DNA from: Haematococcus lacustris
Taxonomy: Eukaryota > Chlorophyta > Chlorophyceae > Chlamydomonadales > Haematococcaceae
Length of the DNA: 64,000 nucleotides
Reading direction: 5' to 3'
NCBI GenBank assembly: GCA_030144725.1
Contig: JASKMD010000001.1
Span: 418,533-482,532, forward strand
Positions 1 to 10,800 of this stretch are shown here, in pieces. A program made the translations under genes and the position numbers. Position 1 is the first letter of the stretch; the number at the start of each line of letters is the position of its first letter. The notes under the pieces are model-generated. The model was given only the letters and a program-made list of their open reading frames with translations. It searched no databases and was not told where the DNA came from.

Positions 1-876
1 GCAGTGCGAAGCTTAGGCATCTGTAGCGTGAAGTCATGCACATCAACGCTGTTGAGGGTGGTCCTCAGCGTGTGCAGGGACATGTGCTCCAGCAGCGCAG
101 GCAGCTCCATGAAGCGACCAGCTCCATGCTTCAGCAGCTGTAGCAAGGACTCCACCGGGGCATTGGAGGTGGGACATGCCAGAAAGTACACCTCGAGGTG
201 GAGGCGCAACCTGGTGCTGCATGGGCTGCCCTCAGCCATGGCCTGGATGTCCTGTGAGAACTGGTGCCACGTGGAGTGGGGGTCCCACACGCCCAGGTCA
301 GTCTGCCCGTCATTCACAGCGCCCCACTTGCGTGGGAATGAAGTTGGTGGTGAACGCGGGTGGGTCAGGAGATGGGCAGGGCTGCTGGGCTGCAGTGCCT
401 GACGGGATGCCATAGCCACCCTCAGCACACCGCTGCAGCACCTCTGGTGACACCTGGTGCCGCATCAGGATGTTCATTAGCTGCCGCTGATGCCGGGTGA
501 GCCGGGGGCCGCTTACACGGCAGCGGCGGACGTTGCGTAGCGCAAGGGACAGCCGGCGCTTGTCTTGCTGCAGCATCTGGATTGCATGGGTGCGCTCCTC
601 AGCCAGCTGCTCCAATGACTCATTCTCACCCTGCACCTCTTGGTGTGCTGCCTGCAGCTGCTCCATGTCTGCCTGCAGCAGCTGATAATCTGCCACCGCA
701 TCACCGAGCTGCTGGTGGAGCTGCTCAACCTGTGCCCGCAATTTCATGGCCTCCACCTGTGCCTTCTTCTTCTGAGCTTTTAAGCCATTGGGGCAACACT
801 TAAATCCTGCCTTGGGTGAGGCATTCAGCTCTTGCAGGTGTTGGCGCTTCTTCTTGCTAAGCCTCTTACCCCTCAT
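1..876 (-). CDS. Coiled-coil protein, 3' end cut by window edge, one frame break
   Basis: On the minus strand an ATG at 876-874 opens a frame starting MRGKRLSKKKRQHLQEL. A basic N-terminus is followed by about 100 residues of heptad-like Leu/Gln/Glu sequence (LRAQVEQLHQQLGDAVADYQ, QEVQGENESLEQLAEERTHA), which predicts a long coiled coil. Then comes LTRHQRQLMNILMRHQVSPE. The frame ends in a TGA near 310. The next frame continues convincingly from about 335 to the window start (KWGAVNDGQTDLGVW, then LRLHLEVYFLACPTSNAPVE and LRTTLNSVDVHDFTLQMPKL). The two halves are separated by a one-base shift or a very short intron I could not resolve. The frame is also open above 876, but that part is pure Pro/Ser/Gln repeat and probably not coding. 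I do not recognise the family. It could be a gene or an ORF of a mobile element. Confidence 0.5.
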
Positions 877-1619
877 GGTGGTGCCTAGGGCTGGGAGGGG
901 GCGGGGGAGGGGAAGGGGAGCAGGCAGCGAGCAAGGGAGCGGATGGGAAGGCTGGGAGGGGTTGGGATTGGAGGGGGTGGGCTGGGAGTGGTTGGGCTGG
1001 GAGGGGGTGGACTGGGCGGGGTTGGGCTGGGAGGGGTGGGCTGGGAGGGGGTGGGCAGGCTTGATGAGGTGGGCTCCTGCAATGATGGGTGGAGGGGGGG
1101 CGGGCATGCTGGGTCGTTGCATGCCGTGGCCTTGAACCTGCCTGGTGAACATGATGTAACTTTGAAAGTGTTAAACTGATTGAGGCCTGGGCTGTTTGAT
1201 GTGCAATTTGTTTCAATAGATGGGCCAATGGGTCAAGAACAAGGTCTTTGTATCGATTTCCCTATAGGTGCAACGGGTGCAACACAGTGGTGGACACAGT
1301 GGAGGAGGGGGGGGTGTAAGCCGGTGATACCTTAGTGTGCGCCGACCGAAATGATGTATTCGGCGGAAGCGAATACAACCAGATGTTTTAGTTGCCCCGT
1401 CCAGGTGCCCTGCACGCCCGGCAGGCATCGCGTTGGGTGTCGGCCGGACATTCCATTTGTGCACAACCAGCTTACTACGCTAGGTAGATGGGGTCACAGC
1501 GATGTGGCTCACCGTGCCAAGGAGACCCGTCTCGCCGATGTGATTTGTTCGCGGGCACATGTGGCAGTACGCGAGCAAAGACTCCAATGGCTAGCGCTGA
1601 TGGTCAGATAACGCGGACT
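877..1619. other. Intergenic, low complexity then unremarkable
   Basis: Positions 890-1070 are a GGGTTGGGAGGG-type degenerate repeat that gives false Pro/Ser/Gln ORFs. From 1080 to 1619 I see no convincing coding signal. Confidence 0.4.
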
Positions 1620-1720
1620 AAACCTCCGATGCCAATGTGATAAACGCTATCGAGAACGGTGCAGTATTGAGGAAGTAATCGCATGCATATCACCAACCCC
1701 ATGTTGGGGGCGCCTGACCT
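1620..1720 (+). repeat. Dispersed repeat copy 1
   Basis: The stretch around CCAATGTGATAAACGC and AACGGTGCAGTATTGAG through ACCAACCCCATGTTGGG matches 15635-15735 (CCAATGTGACAAACAC, AACGGTGTAGTATTGAG, then GACCCCACGTCATTAACCCC) with scattered mismatches. The far end of that copy recurs in reverse complement at about 41787-41862. This looks like the end of a transposable element family. Confidence 0.55.
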
Positions 1721-2484
1721 AACATCCCTGACCAACTTATCAGTACATCTAGAACGGTCTATGAATCGGTGTATGAAGCTGCCTCTCAAACCGCATCTGA
1801 TTCCCAACCCATTGTTGGCATTACCTAAGCGCACACCCTACGTGGCACAGCAGCCGACCAGCCTGTGAAGCATACAAGCCGGTGCGTAAAAGCATCCTGA
1901 CCCTCCCTTGCCCCTAACCCCCAACTGGCTCGACCCTGGTCAACCAGGCCATCACAACAGCACTGCACCTCTCTGTGCCTGACGCATCAACCTGGGCTAC
2001 GGGACAAGAGGCGTGTAGAATAGTTGACCTGCAGATGGGCTTATGTATTGGACCTCCCCCTTAGCTTGATGAACCATCTTGAAATAAGAAGAGGCAGCGC
2101 CTGCATCACTGACTAGGCTGGCAGCCATAACTGCATGGTCGACCCCATGGCGGCCATGCGGGGCTTAATGCGGCCTGGATAGGAGGCTGCCAGCGGTGCA
2201 GCCTGGCGCGCCCTCCATCTTGCCCATGTTGGCTTGACAGCTCATCAGGAAGGTGGAGGGTGGGAGATGGTGGGTGGGAGATGGAGGGTGGGAGATGGAG
2301 GGTGGGAGCTGGGAGGAGGGAGGCCAAGGGGCGTTACTGGTCTACGCTTACGGGACAATAACAGTCACATTCCCGTTGGGGATGACCAGCGATATAGAGG
2401 CGGCGGGAGCAAGTACCTGTAGCAACGGCATGGCAGCCTGACCAAGCTGGCAGCTCAGTGGTGCAAACCACCACCACCACCACC

Positions 2485-2515
<31 letters not shown>

Positions 2516-3364
2516 TGTGTCATGCACAGCCACTGCATGGCAGCTGTGCTGGGCGTTTGCTGTTGAGTCCAACTGGGTAGACATAGCAGCAGCAGGTCTG
2601 GGACCGTGTGGGTGGGTCAGCCCCTGCTCAGCCCCCCGCCCATTGCGCCAAGCAGGCCTTGCGTCAGCATTCTACCCGGGCCTGCCCATGTGGACTGACC
2701 AGCCAATAAGTTAGCCCACTCTGGAGCGTGTAGGATAGGGCTGTTAGACCTGCAGCATAGCTGCAAGCGTCATTCGGATAAGGGCTGGTTGCGACCTGCA
2801 CAGCCCAGCAGGTCAGGCAATGTGAAGCACTTGGCGGGCGACACCTCCAACGGTTGCCAAGGGGGGCAGGCTAAGGGTGGCCGGCTGCAGGGGCACTGGC
2901 TGCAGCTGCATGTACCAAGGTTCGTCCTTGCACCTAAATCATGCTCAGCTGCCACACCACCCCGCACTGTGCCTGCTAATGGTCAAGAGACCCACCTCTG
3001 GGGTGGGTCCGGCGCAATCTATGGTTTCTCCTATGGTGTCAGTTCGGTAAAGATACAAAACAGTCCTCCAAATTGGTGCCCCTGCATCCACCACACGACC
3101 ACCGCACCTCAGTAACTTGAATGTGCAGTGTGGCCCAGTTGATTGCCGACATGCCAAGTCATCAGAGCAGACGCAACGCTCAGGTGTGGCATGGACCCAT
3201 GGCCTGCACCCACCACGCTGCAAACACACAAAGACCTGTATGGTGTTGGACTAAGGTGTCCAGTGCCTAAGATGCCCAGAGAGCTGGGCCTGGGAAGCAG
3301 GTGGTGGTTATGTGCAGGCATGCTAGCAGCGATGAGGGCAAACATAGGTTGGGGACAGCACCAC
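1721..3364. other. No supported gene
   Basis: The stretch holds a degenerate GGTGGGAGATGGAG tandem repeat (2245-2320) and a CCA/CAA trinucleotide run (2464-2514). Short ORFs occur on both strands without splice-consistent or family evidence. Confidence 0.4.
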
Positions 3365-3493
3365 CTGGGTGGCAGGTGGTGAAGGTGACATTGCGGCCAT
3401 TGCCCGCTATAGGGCCAAAGATGACAGCGCTGTCACCGAGGCCTGGCGAGCGAAAGGTCACGGGGTTGGGCCCCACCCACACGGTGGAGCTGC
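3365..3493 (-). CDS. Exon of a probable secreted protein
   Basis: On the minus strand an exon lies between a CTGCAG acceptor (ends 3494) and a GTGGTG donor (starts 3364). It encodes GSSTVWVGPNPVTFRSPG followed by DSAVIFGPIAGNGRNVTFTT. Composition, an N-glycosylation sequon (NVT) and paired Gly/Pro turns suggest an extracellular protein. It lies on the same strand as the Hyp-rich exon at 4.7 kb and the exons at 6.9-7.5 kb, so all may belong to one cell-wall or matrix gene, but junction phases are not proved. I do not recognise the domain. Confidence 0.4.
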
Positions 3494-3731
3494 CTGCAGC
3501 ACACAGCATACCAAGTGATGGGAGGAGGGGCAGACAGCCAGCCACCTAGGGCATGTAGGTGGGAGTGGGGAGGGGTGGGAGGGGGGATGGAGGGCGAGGC
3601 TGGGGCGGCAAGAGGGTGGAGGGCTATGCTTGATGTGGGAGGGGGTGGGTGTGAGAGGAGTGTGAGCGCTACCTAAGGCCAGCGCTTAGGCCAGCCGGCG
3701 GGACCTAGGCCAGCCTGCGGCTCCTAGGCCT

Positions 3732-3741
3732 GCCTGCCTGC

Positions 3742-3791
<50 letters not shown>

Positions 3792-3792
3792 A
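3732..3792. repeat. Tetranucleotide (CCAG)n with CCTG start
   Basis: A run of CCTG units turns into about 12 CCAG units. It lies next to a GCTCCTAGGCC / GGACCTAGGCC degenerate tandem repeat at 3675-3730. Confidence 0.85.
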
Positions 3793-4486
3793 GCAGGCTC
3801 CATTGGCTTTGCCATGGTCCCCTTGCCCCCTTGCCTTGCCATTGCCCCTGGCATCACCATGCCATCTACTCACCTGGCGGGGGGAGAATGGCCGTTGTGA
3901 GAATTGCCTGACAGGCAGCAGCTGCAGATAGGGGTGATGGTGGTGCCTGCGCCGCAGGTCAACACCCCTATTTGGTGTGATTGACCCTGCAGCCACTGCC
4001 ACTGCATCATGACAGGCTACACCCACTGCCGCTGCATCATCACACTGGCCCTGCAGCCACAGCCTTGTGCCCTGCGCTGTCATGCAGCCACGTGGTCATG
4101 TGGATGCTGGTCGATTGCTTCCCTGGTGCAGTGTGAATGCGCCCACAAAGGATCAGGAAGAGAGCCCCAGCACAAATGTTTTCAAAGCCCGTGGCCACAA
4201 GGGTTGACACCTGCTTTGGGTGGCACAGGGTGACTCTGGGTCACTCTGGTTACCCTGGGTCACATGAGTGAGATTTCAAGATGAGGAACATAAGCCAAGA
4301 AGCAGCTTGTTAGCAAACCCATTTCCAGCCACAGGTCATTGCAGGCGGACACCTGGAACTGCTCATGCAAGTGAAGGCCTGCCTGCCAGTCTCAGTTCAT
4401 AAGGTACAATCTGATATTTTCTGCTTGTTGGTGGCTGTGATCAGGAGGAGTGTGGAAGCCTCATGATGAGGAGGCGTGTAGAAGCC

Positions 4487-4880
4487 TCAGAACCCCATGT
4501 CCACATCTGAGTAGGTGTGGCTTTGTTTGGCATGATGCATGGTGCATGGCCTAGGCTCTGATGGTGGCCAGGGGAGGAGGACCTGACCAGTCGGATTTGA
4601 ATGTTTGCAGGTGTTCCAGCAGCTGCAGCAAATGCCCAGAGGATGCCTCAGGCTTGCAAAGGGCATAGGGAAAGAGACTGGGCACCAGCTAGGGTCACCC
4701 ACCGGCGTTGGGGGAAGGGGAGAAGGGGAAGGAGGGGGAGAGGGGAACGGTGGTGATGGAGGGGATGGGGAAGGCGGGGGTGGCGATGGTGGTACTGGTG
4801 GTGATGGAGGGGATGGGGAAGGCGGGGGTGGCGATGGTGGTACCGGTGGTGAGGGGGGCTCCTGCACAGCAGCTATTCGT
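4487..4880 (-). CDS. Hydroxyproline-rich (pherophorin/extensin-like) exon
   Basis: The minus frame gives [18 protein letters not shown] repeated twice, from two copies of a 48-bp tandem unit at about 4751-4849. It then reads DPSWCPVSFPMPFASL and a Cys-rich tail ending in a stop at 4487. Alternating SPP/VPP/SPPPP is the classic hydroxyproline-rich glycoprotein pattern of volvocine cell-wall and pherophorin-type proteins. The reverse frame of the same DNA is only Gly/Glu/Asp repeat. The limits of the exon, and whether the tail after the Pro region is translated, are uncertain. It is probably part of a minus-strand extracellular-matrix gene that includes neighbouring exons. Confidence 0.45.
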
Positions 4881-5094
4881 CTTGAAGGCGGCGCAAGCCG
4901 CCACATGGACACTAGCAGGCATTGACAAAGTCTTGTGCTCAGATATGATACCCAAAGCGTGGACATTGTTAAGATGCATGGATGTGGTGGATGAATGCAA
5001 ATCCATGAGGCGGTCAGCGCTGTGTGGACGATTAACACCAACAGGGCAGCACGCCATATGTCTAGCTCTGGACTTGAGTAACGGAGGGAAATGC

Positions 5095-6110
5095 TCAGGG
5101 GTCAGGGGTCAGGGGTCAGGGGCTAAGGGGCTAGGGGCAGGGGTCAGGGGTCAGGGGTCAGGGGCTAAGGGGCTAGGGGCAGGGGTCAGGGGTCAGGGGT
5201 CAGGGGTCAGGGGCTAAGGGGCTAGGGGCAGGGGTCAGGGGTCAGGGGTCAGGGGTCAGGGGTCAGGGGCTAAGGGGCTAGGGGCAGGGGTCAGGGGTCA
5301 GGGGTCAGGGGTCAGGGGCTAAGGGGCTAGGGGCAGGGGGCAGGGGTCAGGGGTCAGGGGCTAAGGGGCTAGGGGCAGGGGTCAGGGGTCAGGGGTCAGG
5401 GGTCAGGGGCTAAGGGGCTAGGGGCAGGGGTCAGGGGTCAGGGGTCAGGGGTCAGGGGTCAGGGGTCAGGGGCTAAGGGGCTAGGGGCAGGGGGCAGGGG
5501 GCAGGGGGCAGGGGTCAGGGGCTAAGGGGCTAGGGGCAGGGGTCAGGGGTCAGGGGTCAGGGGTCAGGGGTCAGGGGTCAGGGGTCAGGGGTCAGGGGTC
5601 AGGGGCTAGGGGCTAAGGGGCTAGGGGCAGGGGGCAGGGGGCAGGTGTCAGGGGCTAAGGGGCTAGGGGCAGGGGTCAGGGGTCAGGGGTCAGGGGTCAG
5701 GGGTCAGGGGTCAGGGGCTAAGGGGCTAGGGTCAGGGGTCAGGGGTCAGGGGTCAGGGGTCAGGGGTCAGGGGTCAGGGGTCAGGGGCTAAGGGGCTAGG
5801 GGCAGGGGTCAGGGGTCAGGGGTCAGGGGTCAGGGGCTAGGGGCTAAGGGGCTAGGGGCAGGGGGCAGGGGGCAGGTGTCAGGGGCTAAGGGGCTAGGGG
5901 CAGGGGGCAGGGGGCAGGGGGCAGGGGGCAGGGGTCAGGGGTCAGGGGCTAAGGGGCTAGGGGCAGGGGTCAGGGGTCAGGGGTCAGGGGTCAGGGGTCA
6001 GGGGTCAGGGGCTAAGGGGCTAGGGGCAGGGGGCAGGGGTCAGGGGGCAGGGGCTAAGGGGCTAGGGGCAGGGGGCAGGGGGCAGGGGGCAGGGGTCAGG
6101 GCATCAGCTT
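5095..6110. repeat. G-rich minisatellite, AGGGGTC / GGGGCTA units
   Basis: About 1 kb is made of AGGGGTC heptamers punctuated by GGGGCTAAGGGGCTAGGGGC blocks and GGGGGCA units. The G4 runs spaced by 3-4 bases on one strand are strong candidates for G-quadruplexes. A short reverse-complement tract of the same heptamer (TGACCCC)n lies at 17227-17283. Confidence 0.9.
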
Positions 6111-6709
6111 TGGTCACCCACCGGGGGGGCCAGCAGCTGGGAGTTGATGGGCGGCAGTGGGGGTGAGGGAGGGGGCTGAGGGGGGAAGGGTGGGCTGGGG
6201 CTGGGCGGCGGTGGTTGAGGGCTGGGGCTGGGAGGAAGTGGTGCTGGGGGGGAGGGAGGGGAGGGAGGGGGGGAGGTGGGCGAAGGGTTGGGGGGCAGAG
6301 GGTTCGGCCTGCAGCAGCAGCAGCAGCAGCAGAGCGAGTTGCCCAGCTGAAGCCTTGATGGCAGCCTTGATGGCAGCATTGAGGGCAGCAGTACCTGGTG
6401 CCATTGCCTCTGGAGCTCTTCAGGGCTGAGGCGAGCACCACAAGCAGCATGTGACTGGCACAGTCATGGTCACAGTCATGGCCACAGTCACAGCGCACGC
6501 CCGGGCTCAGGGCTCAACACAGGGCAAAGCAAGCGGCACATCACGGTCCATGGCATAGAGCCACAGCTGATGCTTGTCAATACGAGGCTGCAGCGGCCAT
6601 GAGGGGGAGGGGGCAACATGGCAGGCGCAAAGAAGGGCTGAGCAGCCAACTGTATACGCCCTTCCAATTCTCCCCATTCTCCCCGCTAAAGAATAGAGAA
6701 TGGGATGCA
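6111..6709. other. Low-complexity region, possible minus-strand Pro-rich exon
   Basis: Minus frames are Pro/Ser/Ala-rich with a CTG run at 6310-6333. A stretch starting MAPGTAALNAAIKAAIKA and continuing into poly-Leu is open, but the Leu run comes from the CTG triplet repeat. I could not confirm a gene. Confidence 0.3.
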
Positions 6710-6842
6710 GTGCAGTGCAGTGCAGTGCGGTGCAGTGCGGTGCAGTGCAGTGCGGTGCAGTGCGGTGCAGTGCGGTGCGGTGCGGTGCGGTGCGGTGCGG
6801 TGCGGTGCGGTGCGGTGCGGTGCGGTGCGGTGCGGTGCGGTG
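6710..6842. repeat. Pentanucleotide (TGCAG/TGCGG)n
   Basis: About 26 units of TGCAG grade into TGCGG. The TGCAG unit is the same pentamer, in the other orientation, as the CTGCA tract at 57297-57424. All ORFs across it (poly-RTAPH, poly-VRCGA) are repeat artefacts. Confidence 0.9.
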
Positions 6843-6929
6843 CAAGGGCTAATCAGCCACTCACGGAGAGGGTGCTGGGGGTGAGGGTGATGGAGGGGGT
6901 GGTGGGGGGGGCGAGGGGGGCGGGGTAGC

Positions 6930-7512
6930 AGGGAGAATCACTCCCTGGCAGCGTTGGAAGGGCATGGCATAGCGGGAGAAGAAGGCCTGCGAGTCCCGGG
7001 TCATCAGGGCGCCACGGCTGCAGTCAAGCAGCACAAGCAGCTGATCAGAGGCACAACCTGGTCAGCACAGCCAGCAGGCCAAGGCGGGGCGCCATGCACA
7101 AGTGAAAGCGTGGCAGCTGCTCCATCACGCCACAGCGGCAGCACCAGCTGGCTGACCCTAACCTTAACCCAAGCCCTAACCCTGACCTCACCAGTTGTTT
7201 GTCAGCCTGCCCAGCGAGCTTGTGATGCCAGGCAGCCTGCAGGGGGGTGACAGCAGGCACAGGGGCTGGGGCGTGGTGGGGTGGGGTGAGCATTGGGGAA
7301 GCCCACCTGCTCCTGCCAGCACACACCCTGGGCACTCACATGTGCGGGTGAGGGGTGTGCAGGGCTACAGTGACCAGCAGGATGGGCCAGGTGCCGTTAT
7401 ACACTGTCCTGCCCACTGTGAAGGAGGCAAAGGTGCGGTTGCCGGCACAGAAGTCAGTGACCTGCACTGCGGTGCTGTTGTCTTGCAGATAGTCACGCAG
7501 CAGCTGAACCAC
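6930..7512 (-). CDS. Secreted/cell-wall-type protein, at least two exons
   Basis: Two convincing minus-strand exons. Exon at 7340-7512 (CCTCAG acceptor, GTGAGT donor, phase 2 out) encodes VVQLLRDYLQDNSTAVQVTD then FCAGNRTFASFTVGRTVYNG and TWPILLVTVAL, with several N-glycosylation sequons. Exon at about 6930-7072 encodes DQLLVLLDCSRGALMTRDSQ then AFFSRYAMPFQRCQGVI and runs into poly-Pro (PATPPPSPPPPPPP). A folded Cys-containing domain joined to a Hyp-rich stretch is the build of pherophorin-like matrix proteins. The phases of these two exons do not match directly, so a further exon or alternative junction lies between them. The family is not recognised with confidence. Confidence 0.45.
7146..7190 (-). 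repeat. Degenerate interstitial telomere-like tract
   Basis: CCCTAACCTTAACCC followed by CCCTAACCCTGACC is a decayed CCCTAA array. Cleaner versions occur at 47566-47607 and 63318-63350. Confidence 0.55.
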
Positions 7513-8239
7513 CTGAGGGGCACAGGGCAGGGGGCAGGTCTGCAGCAGTGGATGAGGCTGCGGGGGTGCTGACAGAGGCGGACCGGGAGGCCGTGGTGCC
7601 AAGGCTGGTGGCGCAGGCGATGGAGGAGAAAATGTAGGTTGCGCGGACACACCTGCACGGAAGACAGGCGCCACACAATGCTGGCTGTACGCATCGCGCA
7701 TTCACGACTTCCCCTTGTGCAGCCCTCTGAAGAAGAAAAACGTCTGAATGCGGAAAAAAGAATTAGAACGTCGTGTTTTGCCATCGCTTGTACTGCAGGT
7801 CAAGCGGTCAGGCGGCTGGCACGAGGTGGCTGGCACGTAGCGCCTACTCTCACCCGCCATCACCGCTAGCCAGACGAGTAAAACCGGCAGTACCCCTGGC
7901 ATCTCTGGCTGCGCTCGAAGCCAGCGACTCTTTAGCATACTAGAAGTGTTGCACACCGTGTTGCACAACCAATCACAGGAAGAATTGCATGTCACACACA
8001 AAAACGTTACTCGGCGGATGCTATGGGAATGTATCGCGTGGCAGGCAGAATGGTGGGTGCTTGTGCTTGGCGGTGGTATGATACTCGACTGTAAATACAG
8101 CGATTACATGAAATCTAGGCATTCGGGTCATGGAGCACTCACTGACATCACACTGTTGTTGTGGATGTGCTTATGGCCAGACCCTCTTAAGTCCGAGAAT
8201 GGCTTTTACACAACCTTTTACACAACGCTGGAGGAGCGG
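7513..8239. other. No supported gene
   Basis: Pro-rich minus frame to about 7640 may be 5' to the exon at 7340. From 7700 to 8239 the sequence is less GC-rich and may include truncated 5' parts of the LINE. No recognisable coding. Confidence 0.35.
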
Positions 8240-9782
8240 TGGCAGGCCAGCGCTCAGCAAGTTACAGCCCAGCGAGCAGCGGAAGAGCGGGAGCAGCAAG
8301 GCAGGGATGCGGAGGAGCTGCTCCCAGAGGAAGTGCGAGGCAGCCAGGCGCCGCGCTGGCGAGACACCTCCGCCAGAGCCCCTCCCCGACCCTCCCCGGA
8401 GCAACGAGCAGCCGAGCGGGCGGAGCGGCAGCTGTAGGCCCAGCTAGGGCCCCGGCGCACCGGTAGGCAGCCAGCTACCCTGCAAGCCCGCCCCGATGGC
8501 ACGGTGGATGAGCTGGCCGCAGCCGCTAGACCGGGCCAGTCCTGTCTCCAGGTGTGGAAGGAGCTGCTGGATCCCACCCTCCGCCGGGAGCATGCAATCG
8601 TGGCCTGGCGGGTGCTCCACGGCAGCCTCATGGTTGGGGCCTTGTGGGGCCACATCCTTAAGGGCGTTGCTGCCCCGGGTTCATCCGCTTGCCGCCTCTG
8701 CCAGCCGGGCCAGCTGGAGACCCTCACCCACGCCTTCCTCACTTGCCCCGCCGTGGCTCCGGTCTGGGAGTGGGTGTTGGATGTGTACGGCCACCTTACC
8801 GGCACCCGCCCCCCCTCCGGCGATGCCCTCTTGCTCCTCAGTGGTCGCCCCACCCGCAGCGAGGCTCCCCCCTTCCAACCCCCAGACAGCTTGCTGTGGC
8901 TCAGGTTGCGCGTGGCCTATCTAGGCACGGTGTGGCGTCTCCGCAGCTCCGGGGCCGCTACAGCCCTCCAGCCGCAGATGGTGGCGCAACGAGTGGCAGA
9001 GGAGGTCGTCCTCACCCTCTCCTCCGCTGTTAAACGCGACTGGCACCGGGTAGGCAGAGACATCCGGGTGGGCCTTTGTGGAGCGGTGCCCTCCACCTGG
9101 TTTAGGGGTAAGGACCCGGAGCTTGGCGCAGACCAGTTTGACCGGTTGTGGCCGGAGCCGTCAGGAGGGTGGTTTGCCAAGGAGGGGGCAGAGGAGAGGG
9201 CGCTGGAGAGGGGAGGGGGAGGGGAGGCCGGGGGGATAGTAGCGGGGGCCAGGCAGCGGGAGGAGAGGGCGTTTGGGGCGGGTGAGCTAGTTGTGCGCCT
9301 GTCCTTGCAGTGGCCCGTCCCCTTCCCTGCCCCTCTTGCTTGAGTTGGGTTTGCTTGTTAGGGGTTCTGAGTGTTTTTTGGGGTTGGAGGCTGTTAGGTC
9401 TCTGGGGAGCCCTAGGTTAGGTTCTTGTGCTCGCTTAGTGGGGGCGGAGGGGCAGCGAGGGTTGTGCCTTGGAGCTGGGGGGCCTAGGGGTGTATGTTGT
9501 GTTGTCCGGGGGTCCCTAGGGTCGGCGAGGTGGAGGGGTTGCTGAGGGTGGGGGTGTGGGGGGTGTTTGGACGTCTTTCCTTAGGGGGGTGAAGTTACCG
9601 TGCTAGGGTGGTTTGGACGCTGTTTGGTGGTGGGGTGGAGGGGTGGGGTTTGCTTGCCTTTTTGAGGAAGGGAGGGGGTAGCTTGCTCGAGACATAGTCT
9701 AGTCTTTCTTTTCTCTCTCTCTTAGTCTCTCTCTTAGTCTCAATTTCTCCTGTAATCTCTCTCTCTCAAAAAAAAAAAAAAA
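8240..9782 (+). mobile_element. 5'-truncated LINE: zf-RVT C-terminus, 3' UTR and poly(A)
   Basis: One frame runs from about 8240 to a TGA at 9341-9343 and is broken only by an in-frame TAG at 8435-8437. Residues WKELLDPTLRREHAIVAWRV to CRLCQPGQLETLTHAFLTCP match the zinc-binding region found after the reverse transcriptase in many plant and algal non-LTR retrotransposons (CxxC...H...C), with the tail usual for such ORFs. The reverse transcriptase itself is missing, as expected for 5' truncation. A GT-rich 3' UTR follows, then TGTAA at 9751-9755 (the green-algal polyadenylation signal) and 15 A residues at 9768-9782. The TAG may be a mutation, so the copy is probably dead. Confidence 0.85.
9751..9755 (+). 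promoter_or_regulatory. TGTAA polyadenylation signal of the LINE
   Basis: TGTAA lies 13 bases before the A15 tract, the spacing expected for chlorophyte poly(A) addition. Confidence 0.7.
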
Positions 9783-9946
9783 CCAGAAAAAAACAACCAT
9801 GTCATGCATGTCCCAGTGCCGGAACGTGTGCGATTGTCGTAGCACCGTGCGGCATGCGATGACCGCTTAGACTGCTATACGCCCGTAATGCCAGGAACCC
9901 CGTAAACGAGAAAAGGGCGGACACCAATCAGCCGGTCGCTCTCACG

Positions 9947-10025
9947 ACATCGCACAGCGCAGGTTGGGAGTGCTTCGCAATACCGTGGTTGCCTCCTAGC
10001 GCTCCTAACCTGCGCTGTGCGATGT
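9947..10025. repeat. Perfect 24-bp inverted repeat (hairpin)
   Basis: Arm 9947-9970 (ACATCGCACAGCGCAGG...) and arm 10002-10025 pair over all 24 positions as RNA, with a single G-U, around a 31-nt loop. Pairing stops abruptly on both sides. It could be a small-RNA precursor or the remains of a foldback element. Confidence 0.8.
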
Positions 10026-10800
10026 ACAATAATATAAGGGCAAGTACAGCCGGCGCTTGTGATTCCTCCCGGCTCAACCAACCCGACATTGTTTCCTGGA
10101 TGTCGACGCGCACCCAGTTCTACTTCTGTGGAGGCTTACTCGTTGATGGTCCCTAGGTATACCTTCCACTTCAAGGTAAACACTGACTGTGCAAGCATGT
10201 GCAGCCTACACAAAGCTTGCTGTGTTGCTATTGATGAGTATGTCCCGCAGATGATGAGCAGAATGACCCGCCCTTGCTATCGCTCTCAATGTAGACAAAG
10301 CATAAGTAAGCAGGAAGTTATCCACTTCGTGCATAGCTATCCCCAGGAGCTCAGCCCAGGAGCACCCAGCCCAGCTCAGCCCAGCCCTCCCACTCCCCCC
10401 CCCCCCTCCACCCCCCCCCTGACATAGCAGCCCTCTCCCTACCCTACCCAGCAGCCAAGAGCAAGCCCCCTCTCTCTTCACCAACCTGCTGGTAAGTTAC
10501 TTAAAAGCAGCATCGCTTTGCCCAAACCTGCCATGCACCATGTGCCTACTACCACCCCCTCCTAGTCTCTACACCCATGTTGGCATCCTCAGCCTTTAGT
10601 CCCAGCCTTGAAGTTACAGCCATAGAGTTATCCACCGTATGCATAGCTACACCCCCACACCATTGTTTCCAACTGTTGCAGGAGCCCGCTTACCCAATCT
10701 CAGCCGCTACCACCACCACCACCACCACACCACCACTACCGCGATCACCACCACCTCCTAGCCTGCCTCCACCTACCGCCCCAGCTCAGCCAGCCACCCT
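10026..10800. other. No supported gene; possible 5' region of the next gene
   Basis: Contains C-runs (10388-10421) and a CCA run (10710-10730). ORFs are short or compositionally driven. Confidence 0.35.

Noticed and set aside
9947..10025. Rho-independent terminator
   Set aside because: No U-tract, and the genome is eukaryotic.
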